A stretch of 64,000 nucleotides of DNA from Stemphylium vesicarium (Eukaryota; Ascomycota; Dothideomycetes; Pleosporales; Pleosporaceae). Below the pieces are notes generated by a model. That model did not search any database. It was not told the origin of the DNA and saw only the letters and a program-made list of their open reading frames with translations. How positions within the stretch are numbered: position 1 is the stretch's first letter; every line of letters begins with the position of its first letter. A program made the translations under genes and the position numbers. Below, piece after piece: positions 21,894 through 33,161 of this stretch. The DNA is taken from NCBI GenBank assembly GCA_004380135.1, contig QXCR01000015.1:62001-126000 (forward strand). Reading direction: 5' to 3'.

Positions 21894-24261
21894 GGCAGCA
21901 ATTGCTCGGGGGACACGCTGTGCAGCAGGGGTGAAGCTTCAGGTCGAGAATGGTCCCGGGACAGAGTCGCAACAACAGGACGGTTGTTGGCGGTGAAGAA
22001 TGGCGACGAAGAGATTGCGGGAGACTAGACGAGTGACAATCAGCTGGCGGCTCCCCGACGAGAAATTGGCGTGATTGTGCGTGGGAATCGGCGAGCAACA
22101 GCTGTAGTCAGGGTGAAGAGATTGGGGGGAGAGAGGAGCGTGGTTAAGAGTTATGGAGACTTGACGCGCTCATGCGTTGGTTCGCCGGTCGACAAAGCCG
22201 GGGGGCGGCACTGCCGGATAGCGTGCAGGCGAGGTCAGGAAATGCGATTGGGCAAGCGCTGCGGCACCTTCGGCCACTGGAGAGAAAGTCCACCTACGTT
22301 ATGCGAACCGTACAAAAGGGCTCGGTGCTATCGTCGATGTTCTTTCGTGTTCCTAGTACGTGTGTCGTCCGTCGTGACGTAGAGACCTCTCTGGCTTCCC
22401 TCTGGTTCCGTTCAAAGAATCTGCGCACGCAATCGATAAACAAGGGCCCCGAATTCACCACAGGTTAATGAACGACAAGATGTAGGTGCAGGAGAAACAA
22501 AGTCACCAGTCGCGTGCAGATGCAGCTCACTTATCAGCCCCGTTTGGCAAGGGGCCCTCCGGCTCACCTCAGGAGCGAGCTGGCGTGCGGCCTGTTGGTT
22601 GGCCCGATGAAATGAGCAGACCCATTTCTCCCGTTCCGCACCACTCCCTAAGCGGGCCCTCAAGTCAGGGGAAGACGATGCTGATCGCTGCCACACATCG
22701 CTACCGTCGCAAGCCTTGCCGTCCAAGACCCGGTCCTCGTCCGAGCCCAAAAAGCCTTACACCCACTCGGACCGGCCTGGATCCTGTCCAGAGCCTCCTC
22801 GATGACCCGCGCCGTTGGCGATGCAAAGCCCTCACCCTGCACGTCATCGACAAGACCAATTTTAACTTCGTCCCTCGTGACAATGCACTCAACCTCACGT
22901 AATCACCGCTTCGTCGGTCAGCGACAAGTCTTCTTTACTGCGCAGCCTTGGCGTCCCTACGCCTGGACGCAGTCACACCACCATTGCTAAGTAAACGTGA
23001 CGATCTTATAGCCTGCATCTGCATGTATAATTGCCAGTTTCGGTACCGACGACTGCTGCTGGGGCTTCCTAGAGTCCGGACACCCGAACTCACGTTCAAT
23101 ATTTTGCGCTGTTTAGCTGTGCGTACCGTGTCACACAAGCTGCATGCGACAAAAAATTTGCACCCTCATTCTTGCAAGACATTATGTGTTACAGCCTGCG
23201 TCCAATCAATTGGCTGCCACCCACGTGCAATCTGCAAACTCTGGCTTGGTGGAGGGCCGACGGGCTGGCCCGAAGCACCTTCATTTTGCGCTGTCAAATG
23301 GGCTGTGTAGCTGTCAGTAGTGCGCCCATCCTTCGCGAGATTGCGATGGACTGAAATCTCGTAACCCTGGATACGCCAACAATACGGAACGGTTGTCCAT
23401 CCTAATTTCATCCCTCTATAATACTGCATTTCCCCGCAGCACTTACAAGTAGCTCTCGTCCCGCCCACTCAGTCACTCATGCCAGGCGTATACAGGTTTG
23501 TTTGAAATATTGTAAACGTCAAGTGCCACTCATTTCAGGCGCAACAGGTTTGTTTGAAGTAATGTAAATTTGTTTGTTACTGATTCTGCGGTAGCGGAAG
23601 AGCAGTTACTTTATCGGAGACCCCATCGAAAGCTACAACTCAAGCACGCGCAGCGGCTTTGTATCCACATCAACCCCCGCAGCACAAGATCTCCTCAAAA
23701 ATTTCAATCCTCCACCTGGCAGGAAACACCGAACCCATGGAGACACGCAACAAAAGAAAAGATGGCTAGCTCGCAGGAAACGAAAAAAAGGAAAGTGGGG
23801 AAACAATGAAAAACATCCAAGACGAACTGCATATGATGCGGACGTCTGTTCAACACCAGCGCAGGTTCCACCAGTCCGCCCTTTCTCTTGTGTATAGGTC
23901 CTATCCCTCCGAGACCTTTGCAACGCCGTATCAATAACCAATTCCTGTATGGAGGTCGTCCAATTTGCGTTACGAAGAGAAGAGAAGATGAGTGGTGGTG
24001 AGTAAAGGCGGGTTTCCTGTGTGCGCCACACAGGGAATCCCAATGCTAAAGATGCAATGTTCAACCATTTGAAACCAAAGTGAGAACGCAGGCGACACAT
24101 TAAGTATAGGCGCGACGGCAAAGGCAAGAGCACCAGTAACCCAAAGACTATCTCAAGTCCAAGGGCATGTGCACCAAGCTTCGTCGTAGAAATCAACGGC
24201 GACCGGGTATAAGAGCAAGCGAAAGACGAATTGACAGTGACGCTAACATCAAAACTGCTCT
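21894..24261. other. 2.4 kb intergenic, LCB2 upstream region
   Basis: LCB2 promoter on the left, 3' flank of the homeobox gene on the right. Short ORFs on both strands lack conserved-looking sequence. A 25-base direct repeat is listed separately. No RNA gene recognised. Confidence 0.5.
23492..23568. repeat. Pair of 25-base direct repeats
   Basis: ACAGGTTTGTTTGAA followed by a 10-base variable end occurs at 23492-23516 and 23544-23568, 52 bases apart, 23 of 25 identical. Function unknown. Confidence 0.7.
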
Positions 24262-26074
24262 TTACATCTGATGATGCTCAGGCGACAAGCTCGACGGGTC
24301 GAGCGTGCCAAACGACACCAGATTCTGCATGTCCAGATCGTCGTTGTTTTCATCAAGCAACGGCGACCTGAAGGGCATGTTCAGGCTTTGCTTGGCATAC
24401 ATGTCAGTCATTTGCAGCGCCTCATCTGACATGCCATTGTCGTGCGACATCGGGTAGACGTCAGCATGGTTATCACGACCATAGGAACCCAGTGGTGGAG
24501 ACTGGTTAGCGATGATCGGGTCAGGATGGCTCATGGGTGGCATGGGTGAGTGGCTCGTTGCAGAGTGGGGAGGTGGTCCCATCGGTGTGTGTACATAGGG
24601 AGGAATATTGTACGATCCGTAGTTGGATGCTTGGACATTGTCGTTTGACGGCCCAGATGAGTAGAATGCGGGCGTGCCATAGTCAGATGGCGAGTTGGTC
24701 GTGGTAGCCGACATGGGGTATTGTCGGTAGTCCATGCCGTATCCAGCCGATGTGTCGATGCTCAGGTGAGGACCAATGGGGCCTGCACTCTGAGGTTGCG
24801 GCGCAAAGATTTCAGGGTTAGGGATGTATGGCGATGGTTCTTGTTGGATCAAGAATGAAGGCATGGGGTTGCGAAGCATGGAAAAGTCCATGGCAACAGG
24901 TACTGAGCGACTGCGTTGGCGCTTGTGGCCACGCGGCTGGAAGGGCGCAGGCGCAAGATGCGACTCTTGAAACACGTTCATGTGAGGATGTACGAGGTGG
25001 TTGGGTTGAGAGGCAGGGCGGTGGTTGATCGGCGACACGGGTGCCGAGACGGCAAAAGTGTTTGGGTCATACATGTTGTGTCGATTCTGAAACGATTCCA
25101 GTGAGACAAGTTTCGCGAGTTGACCGCTGAGCACCTTTGGGTGTCCACCCAAGTGGTGCAACATGATGTTTGATGCTTGCTGATCCTCGGTAAAGTCGCC
25201 GCATTGGAAGAAACCGCCGGAGCCAGACGAGTCCATGAAGAAGTTGGGCGGGCGGTTGAGCTCCACAATCAGGCCTCCAGGACGTTGCGACGCCCCTTCG
25301 GCGTTTGCTGTCATGTCGCCATTCTCCAGTTGGATGTTCTTGATGTAAGAGAATGGGTACTCAATCTTGTAACCGGCTGAGTCGTTGTTGATGTAGTAGG
25401 TGATGCAGCATTTCTCTGGTGAGTAAAAAACGACCAGGTCCATGGCGCTTTGACCGACTCTCCGCCAGCTTCCGATGCTGAGGGAGCGGCAGGCGAAGTG
25501 GTGGATGACAACCTTGGAGTTGTTGGCGTCGGTGTTGAGAAGCATGCCACTGCCATAGGGCATACCGCCGGTTCGTCCGAGAAAGTTGGTCCCTATCGAC
25601 TTGCCAGATTCCATAGCCTGGAGGGCTAGATATCTGCGCATTGACTCTGGAATGTCGTTGCAGTCGTCGCCGTTTTCAATGCTCTTCTTGGCGATGTTCT
25701 TGATCTTGGCACGTCTAGGCTATTGTTAGTACGACGCAATCGAAAGCAATTCGTTATTCCCACCTGTTCTGGAACCAGATCTGTACGGAGCGCTCGGTCA
25801 TGTTGATCTCCGAGGCTATTCTTTCGCGGGTAGCGGCTGTGGGAGTAGGGTTCTTGTTGAACTCTACTTCAAGAGTGACCAATTGGTCTTGAGTAGCCCT
25901 CTGTCTCTTCTGGTTCCTTTGCTGCTGAGTGAGGGTGCTCTTGCGGGGTGGCCGGCGCGGGGCAGAGCCCTGAGTTGGCGTGGATGACTGCGCCGGCGGT
26001 GAAGGTGTGGGGGACACCATTGCGTCGTCGCTTGACTGCATGTCGTGTGGTAGGTAATCGGAGCGCGGGAACAA
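24262..26074 (-). CDS. Homeodomain transcription factor
   Basis: Exons 26074-25764 and 25714-24262 (49-base intron, donor GTGGGA, branch TACTAAC, acceptor CTAG, phase 2) give 587 residues. The intron splits the recognition helix: exon 1 ends in SVQIWFQNR and exon 2 begins RAKIKN, together the WFQNRRAK signature at about 100-107 of a homeodomain spanning about 54-113. Residues about 140-290 form a second conserved-looking block (GSWRRVGQSAMDLVVFYS, CCITYYINNDSAGYKIEYPF), then a disordered Pro/Ser/His/Asn-rich tail. Related fungal homeobox proteins control conidiation, hyphal growth or fruiting. The gene has 2.2 kb of gene-free DNA upstream, usual for developmental regulators. I cannot tell which named ortholog this is. 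Confidence 0.87.
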
Positions 26075-28317
26075 GACTCGATTCGAATGAAGTGGGATAT
26101 ATAGAGGGAGCAGTCAAGCTAACACCTCTGTCTATCAAGGATCGTAAAGTGTCGTGATGAAGTAATGGTCCAAGCAATGGTGGAGGGTGAAGATAGTGAA
26201 GGTAGTCAAGCTACTCGAGGAAGCTTGTGAGTTCAATGGCACGGGAGAAGAGTGGCGTGTGTGGTTGAGACTCAAGACACCGTCCAGGCGGGTGAGTATA
26301 GGTGAATGAAGCTGCTAGCCAAGGAGCAGATGGCGACAATCGTCCGAAAGCGATTCTGAGTCGACAGAGAGAGAATTGGGGAGGATTTGCTAAAGAGCGG
26401 ACAGGCGAAGCCTAAAGGAGGGTGGTTTAGAAAGGAACGTGGGCAAAGGCCGAAAGGAGTGGCGGCACTTCGCAGAAGTCGACAGAGAAAGGGAATGAAG
26501 TAGCTACCACACCGACAACAAGGTGACGATGGGGAATCCGGATGTAGGAGCTGGGCCTTGGTTGTAAATGAACGACCGTGGGTGGGAAAGGGGAGATTAA
26601 GGGAAGGGGCATGAAGCCGGGGGGAAGGTGCGCGCCGGCTAGCGCAGTCTGGGCAGGGCGCTACGTGGTCTAGGATGCCGCCCAGCGACAGTTTTAGCCC
26701 AACGGCACCACTACTGGACGCCAGGCGCGAGACCAGTCGTGACGCACCAAAACGCTTATGTTCTGAAGCAAACCATGCTGGCTGAACCTTGAACGGCTGC
26801 TTCTCCGCCATGCAGCACAGCGCGTCTGCGAGGAAGCACTGCAGCGCGGCATGCGATGGTGAGCAGCGAGCAGCGGCCGAGGCCACAGGAGAGCTAGCAC
26901 CTAGCAGCGGAGGCCATGCCAGGTACAAGGCCATTTTCAGCCACTCAGCGTGACGACCGGGGTTCGACGACAGGCTCCCTTCCAAGGCTCAGGAGACCGG
27001 AACGCAATAGGGCAGTCCTTGCCGCGACGCTTCGCCGAGAGCCCCAAGTCGTCGCGATACCTGTCTGAACGAGAGAGCCACGCATGAACATGGCTCGTTA
27101 TTCGAAAAAGAGCGTGACAGCGTGTTGCCCGCGGGTCCCTTTCGGCGTGCGCGTCAGATGGCCAAACAACATGCTCCACTTGCGAGCATGAGGCGCTACG
27201 GTTGTAGTGTTTGACGAGACTTTGCACCGCGCCGTGGCCGCGGGAAGTACAAGGGCGCACTGACAGGGCGTTCTAAATGGTTTTGGCCATGGCCATGCCT
27301 CGCCGTTCGCGCGCACCACATCCGATACCAATTCCTTCAGCCAAAACTCCCTTTCTGGTCTCGTCAATACTTACTCGTGAGCCCTCGTCGCGGATCCCTC
27401 GGGTGAGCCGAAGACGAGAAGATCCTAACGACCATCGGCGCCCGTGCCGTCTGATCGCGCGCAACCTGACACACCCGGTCCAAAAGCTACGGAATGGAGA
27501 TTATTCAGAATTGGCAACTCGTACTATTTAGTCCATATCGAAGCTGCCGACTGGGTTAGCTCGTGAGCCGTCTTGTCGCCCTACAGCTGTCAATCTATAG
27601 TACCCATCGCTTCCCTGTGCCATTGATTGCAAGGCTTACGCCAGGCACGGCCGTGTGAATGGTGGACGCGTCGACAAGCGACTGACAACAACCAACAGCC
27701 CGGAAACTGACTCTCCACCAACAATATGATACGCCCCGAGCGCTGCCGTGATCGGATCTGCAGACGCGCTCAAGTTGTGTAGGGTAGTCTCCAGCTCCAC
27801 CCGGCTCGCGGCAATCACAACTTGATCCTTGGTTGCTCATCCTCCACCCGTCAAGTCTGCTCGTGTGTAACAGAGTGTTGCAAGTCGTGCTACTGCATTG
27901 CAAACAAGTCAAAACAGCCTGCACCCAACAACGATTATCCCCACGCTTTGTTTCATGGTTACACCGCTCGGAACGAGGCGCGCCATGATGCACACTGCAC
28001 CACTTACTCGAGGGCCATGCCAGGATGCGCCTGTCGTGACCGGAAAACACATGGCCGCAATCGCATGGACATTGTAAAGGCCCTCACGTCACCTTGGAGT
28101 ACCCACCGTCTTGACGCGATGGTCTTCCAGAAAACACTTTAGGCATGCTTTGACCACAAGACGACGATAGTAAACGTGTTTCTAGAATGTCCACAGAACA
28201 ACACTAGTCAGCTGCTCTTCAGTTCGCCGATCCTTGAGTGGCAGGGCCCGTTGTCTGAGAAGCACGGCGGATTGTATTCCGGGCGAGCGATGACTCAACG
28301 CATGTACCTCTTGTCGT
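26075..28317. other. 2.2 kb intergenic, homeobox upstream region
   Basis: Likely long leader and regulatory region of the homeobox gene. A 237-codon open frame at 26272-26985 (minus) is rejected as coding. The right end is the 3' flank of MDM10. No other feature supported. Confidence 0.5.
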
Positions 28318-29597
28318 TCACGAGGCGTACTGCAACTCGATACCAATCGATCGGAAGATCTGCTCCCTCTTCTTCAAGTCCAGGCTTGCGCCGAGCGTGA
28401 AGAGCAACTCCTTGATCCTGCCCTCCCACAACACTCCTACGCGCCAATCCTGATCAACCCTTGCTTTTAGCACCCCAGAAACGTCGTCGTTTGGCGAAAC
28501 TGTTGGGCGTTTCCAGTCTGGACGCAGCCTCTTCACTGCCCACTCTACGTCGGCCATGTTGCGCATGCGCCACAGTTCGCACCCGAGCTGCAGCTCGCTT
28601 TCATAGGAGTAAAAGTTGAAGTCGAAGCGGGAGCAAAGGGCCAAGTTGGGCCCAGCCTTGACGGCATATGTGGAAGAAAGATTGCCCATCAGCGGATTCA
28701 AGGTAAGCGTCATGGTATACGGGAAACCCGGATGGTTGGGTAGCGTGGCGAACCTCAGCCCCGTGCTGATACCCCCGCTCTTGTTGAGTATGCCATAGTA
28801 CAACTCTGCGCCTGCACTGAAGCGACCTTGCACAGGCTCCATGTGATCCACAGGTACGGGTTCCGTGGGCGCAATCCTGGGATCGGGCCCGAAGTTGTAA
28901 AGGCCTCGAACACCCATGAGCGCCGAGTCGGTGCTGTACATGTATTCTGTGCTATATTTGCCAAAGTCGTTTTGCAGGAGCGTAAGGATCGTCCCGCCAT
29001 TGTTGAGGTTGGAGTCGCTCACGGCGGCGATCCTGAGCTGTCGTGTAGGGGCAAGGCGACGCAGGTACAAGGCTTCGAGCCGGGACTGAGGGAGGAAGAC
29101 GCGCCCGTACAACAGGGTATCTGGTGGTGCTTAGCTGCGGTATGGGCGTGCGGGCTCAACAAGCTCACTCCTGCGGTCTATCCGTTGGCCAGCATGCCAA
29201 ACCTCCCACCACCACTTCTCATCGGGCCGTCTCAGCTCGCGCGCATGCTTGAAGCCTCGTATAACATTGTGCAGATCAATGTGGGATGTCTTGAACTCCT
29301 GCCGCAACGGCAGCGACGAATACAGGTAGGACACAGAGCCGTCGACAACACCCACACTACCCAAAGCGTAGGATGTTGCAAAGTTTGGGGCCGCGAGAGA
29401 GGATATTTGCATGCGCATTCCCCGAGGTATGTCAAAGTCGAGCAATGCTACGAGCTAGAATCAACATGTAGTCCAGGATGCGACAGCAGCTGTGACGTAC
29501 CTCGTGCCGACGCGTTCAGTGCGCCATAGGAATTGTCGATGTTCCAATGCGATGCCTCATAGAATGCATGCTGCACACTCTCCATAAAGTCCAACAT
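28318..29597 (-). CDS. MDM10: Mitochondrial distribution and morphology protein 10
   Basis: Exons 29597-29501, 29447-29169 and 29120-28318 (phases 1 and 1; introns 53 and 48 bases) give 392 residues. Mdm10 is a beta-barrel of the mitochondrial outer membrane, shared by the ERMES ER-mitochondria tether and the SAM assembly complex. The N-terminus MLDFMESVQHAFYEASHWN is the family signature, followed by LLDFDIPRGM and SLAAPNFATSYALG; the C-terminal half shows the alternating strands of a barrel and ends SIGIELQYAS. The first intron could end at an earlier CTAG, but only the acceptor TAG at 29450-29448 keeps the frame. Slightly short for filamentous fungi because loops are trimmed. Shares a 219-base divergent promoter with MRT4. 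Confidence 0.93.
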
Positions 29598-29816
29598 GTC
29601 TCTGTCACCGGTATGTCATCTCGCGCGGATTGGGTTGAAATCAGAGGAATCCAGCATCGGGGAACGTGAAAGATCCACAGCGGAGTTCAGCCGCGGCTGG
29701 GCCAATCGGTGGTTCGCCAAAATTCCCCGCTCATTTTTTTGGAAGTTGCGACCTGCGACCTCGAACTTTTCTCCAGCACCAACCATACAGCACCATTCTC
29801 CAACAATACCGCCAAT
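29598..29816. promoter_or_regulatory. Divergent promoter between MDM10 and MRT4
   Basis: Only 219 bases separate the two start codons, so both promoters and leaders must lie here. Confidence 0.6.
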
Positions 29817-30577
29817 ATGCCCAAATCCAAGCGCGCGAAGGTCGTACACCTCACCAAGACGGACAAGAAGGGCAAGGAGCTCTCTTTGAAGCTCTTTGCC
29901 AATGTCCAGGAGGCCGCGGACAACTACCAGCACATTTTCGTTTTCGCAGTCGAAAACATGCGCAATTCGTACTTGAAGGAAGTGCGCGCTGAATTCGCTG
30001 ACAGCCGGTATGGTCCATGTAACTAGGTTGGCAGCGCTGCGGATCTCTAACAATGCGCAGATTCTTCTTCGGCAAGACCAAAGTAATGGCAAAGGCGCTT
30101 GGCCAGACACCAGCAGAAGAGCACCTCGCAAACCTTTCACAGCTCACTGAATACCTCAACGGCAACGTCGGCCTCTTGTTCACGAACCGCGAGCCTAGCG
30201 AGATCATCGAGTACTTTGCCAACTACTCCCAAACCGACTTTGCGCGCGCTGGCGTTGTCGCTACACAGACCTTTACCGTCCCTGCCGGAGTTGTTCACTC
30301 AAGAGGTGGAGAGGTGCCAGAGGACGAGGATGTGCCGCTAGCTCACAGTATGGAGACTACCATTAGGAAATGGGGTATGCCAACGAGGCTCGACAAGGGC
30401 AAGATTATCTTGGACGCCCCATACACGATTGCCGAGGAGGGCAAGGTCATGAACAGTCATCAGACAGCTCTGCTGAAGCTGTTTGGTGTAGCCATGGCCG
30501 ACTTCAAGATTGACCTCAAGGCCTACTACTCAACCAAGACCGAGTCGGTAACAGAGGTCGGAGCTATGGAGGAATAA
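29817..30577 (+). CDS. MRT4: Ribosome assembly factor Mrt4
   Basis: Exons 29817-30007 and 30061-30577 (53-base intron, donor GTATGG, branch CTAAC, acceptor GCAG, phase 2) give 235 residues. Mrt4 is a paralog of the stalk protein P0 (uL10): it occupies the P0 site on pre-60S particles in the nucleolus and is exchanged for P0 late in assembly. The basic start MPKSKRAKVVHLTKTDKKGK, the uL10-like core (FFFGKTKVMAKALG, GNVGLLFTN) and the insertion domain ending near GMPTRLDKGKIILD are all present. It lacks the P0 C-terminal acidic tail, which separates it from P0. Length matches the family. Confidence 0.93.
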
Positions 30578-30848
30578 GAATCAGACTGGAGCCAATTGCA
30601 TCATGACGGCGTTTGCAGGCGTTGGGTTTCATGGGTCAAAAGTACGCATGTTAGATGACTTCCAAAAAAGGTCCAGGCTGTCTCTCAAGCACATCACAAT
30701 TATACCCTTTTATGCTGGCCCCATATTGTCTTTCACTTCTTGCTTGTATCCGCGTTATCGAGTCGCGACGGGGTGCCAAACTGTCCGTAGCGCCTGCTAA
30801 TCTCATTCACCAAAAAGCAGTAGGTATTGCGAGCCGCTACATAAGTAC

Positions 30849-31406
30849 CTATAGTATAGCCAGACCAGCTACGATACCCCCGACGATCATCCCAACGGCC
30901 TCCGGGAAGTTTGCTACCGCCGCACCAGTCTCCGCCGGAGCTGACTCGCTCGCAGTGGCCTCCGCAGCTGTAGAGCTTGGGGTACGACTTGCGGTCCGCG
31001 ACACACTGACAGATGACGAAGAGTGGGTTGAAAAGTGCGAAGAATGCGACGAATGCAGAGTTGTCGAATTCCGCGAGGTTACAGTCGAAAGCGTAGAGTT
31101 GGCCATGGAGCTAGAGACGAACATGGCCGAAGAACTGAACGAAGGAGTAACAGTAGGAGCGCTCGACAGGATAAGTCCACCCTCAGTAGCCGTGGGGTAG
31201 ACAAGGCCGCTGGTACCGAAAAAGGGCGCCGTATCTGGGTTGAACATGGGTCCAGTGTCTATAGTCGGGGCTGTCAGCACGATTTTCTTAATTTCACTAC
31301 CAACATCTGAGACTATTGATGTGACGGGAAGGTAAAACTTACAACTTGACTCTTGCGCAAGCGCAACGGCAACACAGCCCACTACAGCGAGAATAAACTT
31401 CATCAT
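30849..31406 (-). CDS. Small secreted Ser/Thr-rich protein, possibly GPI-anchored
   Basis: The open frame 31406-30849 gives 185 residues. It begins with a clear signal peptide (MMKFILAVVGCVAVALAQ), has a Ser/Thr-rich middle likely O-glycosylated, and ends in a hydrophobic tail (MIVGGIVAGLAIL) preceded by small residues, the shape of a GPI signal. An 84-base in-frame intron is likely at 31342-31259 (donor GTAAGT, branch GCTGAC, acceptor CTATAG, phase 1); removal gives 157 residues with the signal sequence joined to YTGPMFNPDTAPFFG. A wall or plasma-membrane surface protein is the probable role. No domain recognised. Two Met codons start the frame; either gives the same signal. Confidence 0.65.
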   Translation of the reverse strand: MMKFILAVVGCVAVALAQESSCKFYLPVTSIVSDVGSEIKKIVLTAPTIDTGPMFNPDTAPFFGTSGLVYPTATEGGLILSSAPTVTPSFSSSAMFVSSSMANSTLSTVTSRNSTTLHSSHSSHFSTHSSSSVSVSRTASRTPSSTAAEATASESAPAETGAAVANFPEAVGMIVGGIVAGLAIL

Positions 31407-33161
31407 TTTTCTGTCTCCCTACGCTCAGACGTCTTTCTGCGACGTCTGACAACACAAGTAAGAGTTTTTTTTTGGTCCTAGGCAAACAGGAGAGCGAATG
31501 AGATTGGCAGGGTAGTAGTAAAATAAATAATATCAGAAAGAAAAATGTCGAAGAAAGGCAGGGTGAACGATCGACTATGTATGCCCCGTGAAGGCAGGCA
31601 GGTGCAGGCGAACGAAAACGTCAAGAACGAGAGAGAGACAAGAAGTAGCAGCCCGACAACAAGCGCGCGCAACAAAGTCTCAAAAGATCAACGAGACCCA
31701 TCCACTTACTTTTATCCAGTCCCAGTCCACTCCTCCCCAGTCAAACTAAACCCCCCAGTCCAGTACCAGTCCGGCCTCCCCCTAAGCTCAGCGAAAGGAG
31801 CACTCGCGAATCCTTTTCCCTCGTAAAAAAGAACAAGCATCCCAATAGCGGCAGGCAGCAGACGCGCCACTCAGCGCGCCCAGAAAGCCCGCCATGGGTC
31901 AATCTCCGTCGGCTGCTCGTGAGGGGGCTAGACTGTTGTCTGTTTCGGCCTCGTGTTCTCGTGTCCTGCTTCTGGGCGAGCGAGCGAGCGAGCGAGCAGC
32001 GAATCAGACGCTAGAAGCAGGCATCGTCGCCTAAGAACCGTGGACGCGAAAAAGAGAGGCGCCCTACAAAAGAGAGTGCCGCGGCTATTGGATTAGAGGC
32101 TTTAGGAAATACAAAGCCAACTTTCCCAGAATTATTTGTTTATTTAGCTGGGGGGAGGAGGAGGTTGCCGGATGACTGCGTGACATGGTAAGTAGAATAA
32201 CGCATTGTTTGCGATGCCACCCGATGGCGACGCGGAACTTTGGGCTAGGCTAGCTAACGGGAGTTGACAGGCGCGGTTCTAGCCCGAGTGGGGCTAGGCA
32301 TTTGGGGGGTTTCCGTGCCTGCCCTGTCCTGCCGGCTAGCCCCTGATATGGGCTTGGCAGGTACAAGCCATGTCCGTATTGCATGCATGACGTGTGTTTA
32401 TTTTCTTCTCGCCCGCCGCGGGAACAGCACACCCCCCACTCGTATGACCGCCATCTAGAAGCTGGGTTATCAGAGGTGATATCATGGGGGGGGGGGGGGA
32501 CTGCATGGACCGTTTTGGTCTGGGGCTGGATTCGTGGTCGCGGTGCTTGTGGTTGATGGTCAGGTTGTGCGTGCGATCCGGTGCGATGATGATGTGGGGA
32601 TCTGTAGTCTATGGACACGTCGAATGTGTTTGAAGTGAACTTTCGACGGAGTTTCTGCATTGCTTTTTGTCGTTTATGCAGGTGTTATCAGGACTGCCGT
32701 TCTCCCGTGTTGGTTTTGCATCTCCTGAGCTTTCGTCGCACACACTTTCTCTTTATCTCTCTCTCTCTCCGTCAGCTTCCCTCCTATCTCTCGTATGTTT
32801 GCACTGTCGTGAAAACTTTGTAGTTGAAGAACATTTGTGCAATAATTCAGAGCAAGCATCTTGATGTATTCCAACTACGTGTTACCTTTCGTTGTCTATC
32901 AGGAGTCATAGATCAGGGTATTGTCACGTCACCTTCAGGCTCGATAGCCACATTGGCTAGAATTTCGGATTGCTTCAAGTGCAAGTGGCATAATTAAGGG
33001 TATAGCTCTTGAACCATTGGAAATATGTGCTTCTTTCAAGGCTGTGGGCTCTTGGTTTTTATACACATTCTGGAGCTTGAGAAGTCGCCTCTCAAAGCAG
33101 ATTACCAGGCGTATCAAAGAGATGGGGCGAGTGCCCATTCAGCGGACCAACACAAGCACCA
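31407..33161. other. 1.75 kb intergenic with simple repeats
   Basis: No gene supported. Contains a GAGC tetranucleotide run at 31976-31998, a G14 run at 32486-32499 and a CT microsatellite near 32755. The left part is the upstream region of the secreted-protein gene, the right part the 3' flank of the transporter gene. Confidence 0.5.
32486..32499. repeat. G14 homopolymer
   Basis: Fourteen guanines in a row between ATCAT and ACTGC. A slippage-prone site and possible assembly-length error. Confidence 0.85.

Noticed and set aside
26272..26985. 237-codon open frame upstream of the homeobox gene (minus strand)
   Set aside because: Composition is erratic (Ser/Pro/Leu/Cys-rich with no motif), it lies in the expected long leader of the homeobox gene, and competing frames are open too.
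32260..32340. GGTTCTAGCCC, similar to a tRNA B box
   Set aside because: No A box upstream and no cloverleaf; part of a GC-rich inverted-looking patch only.
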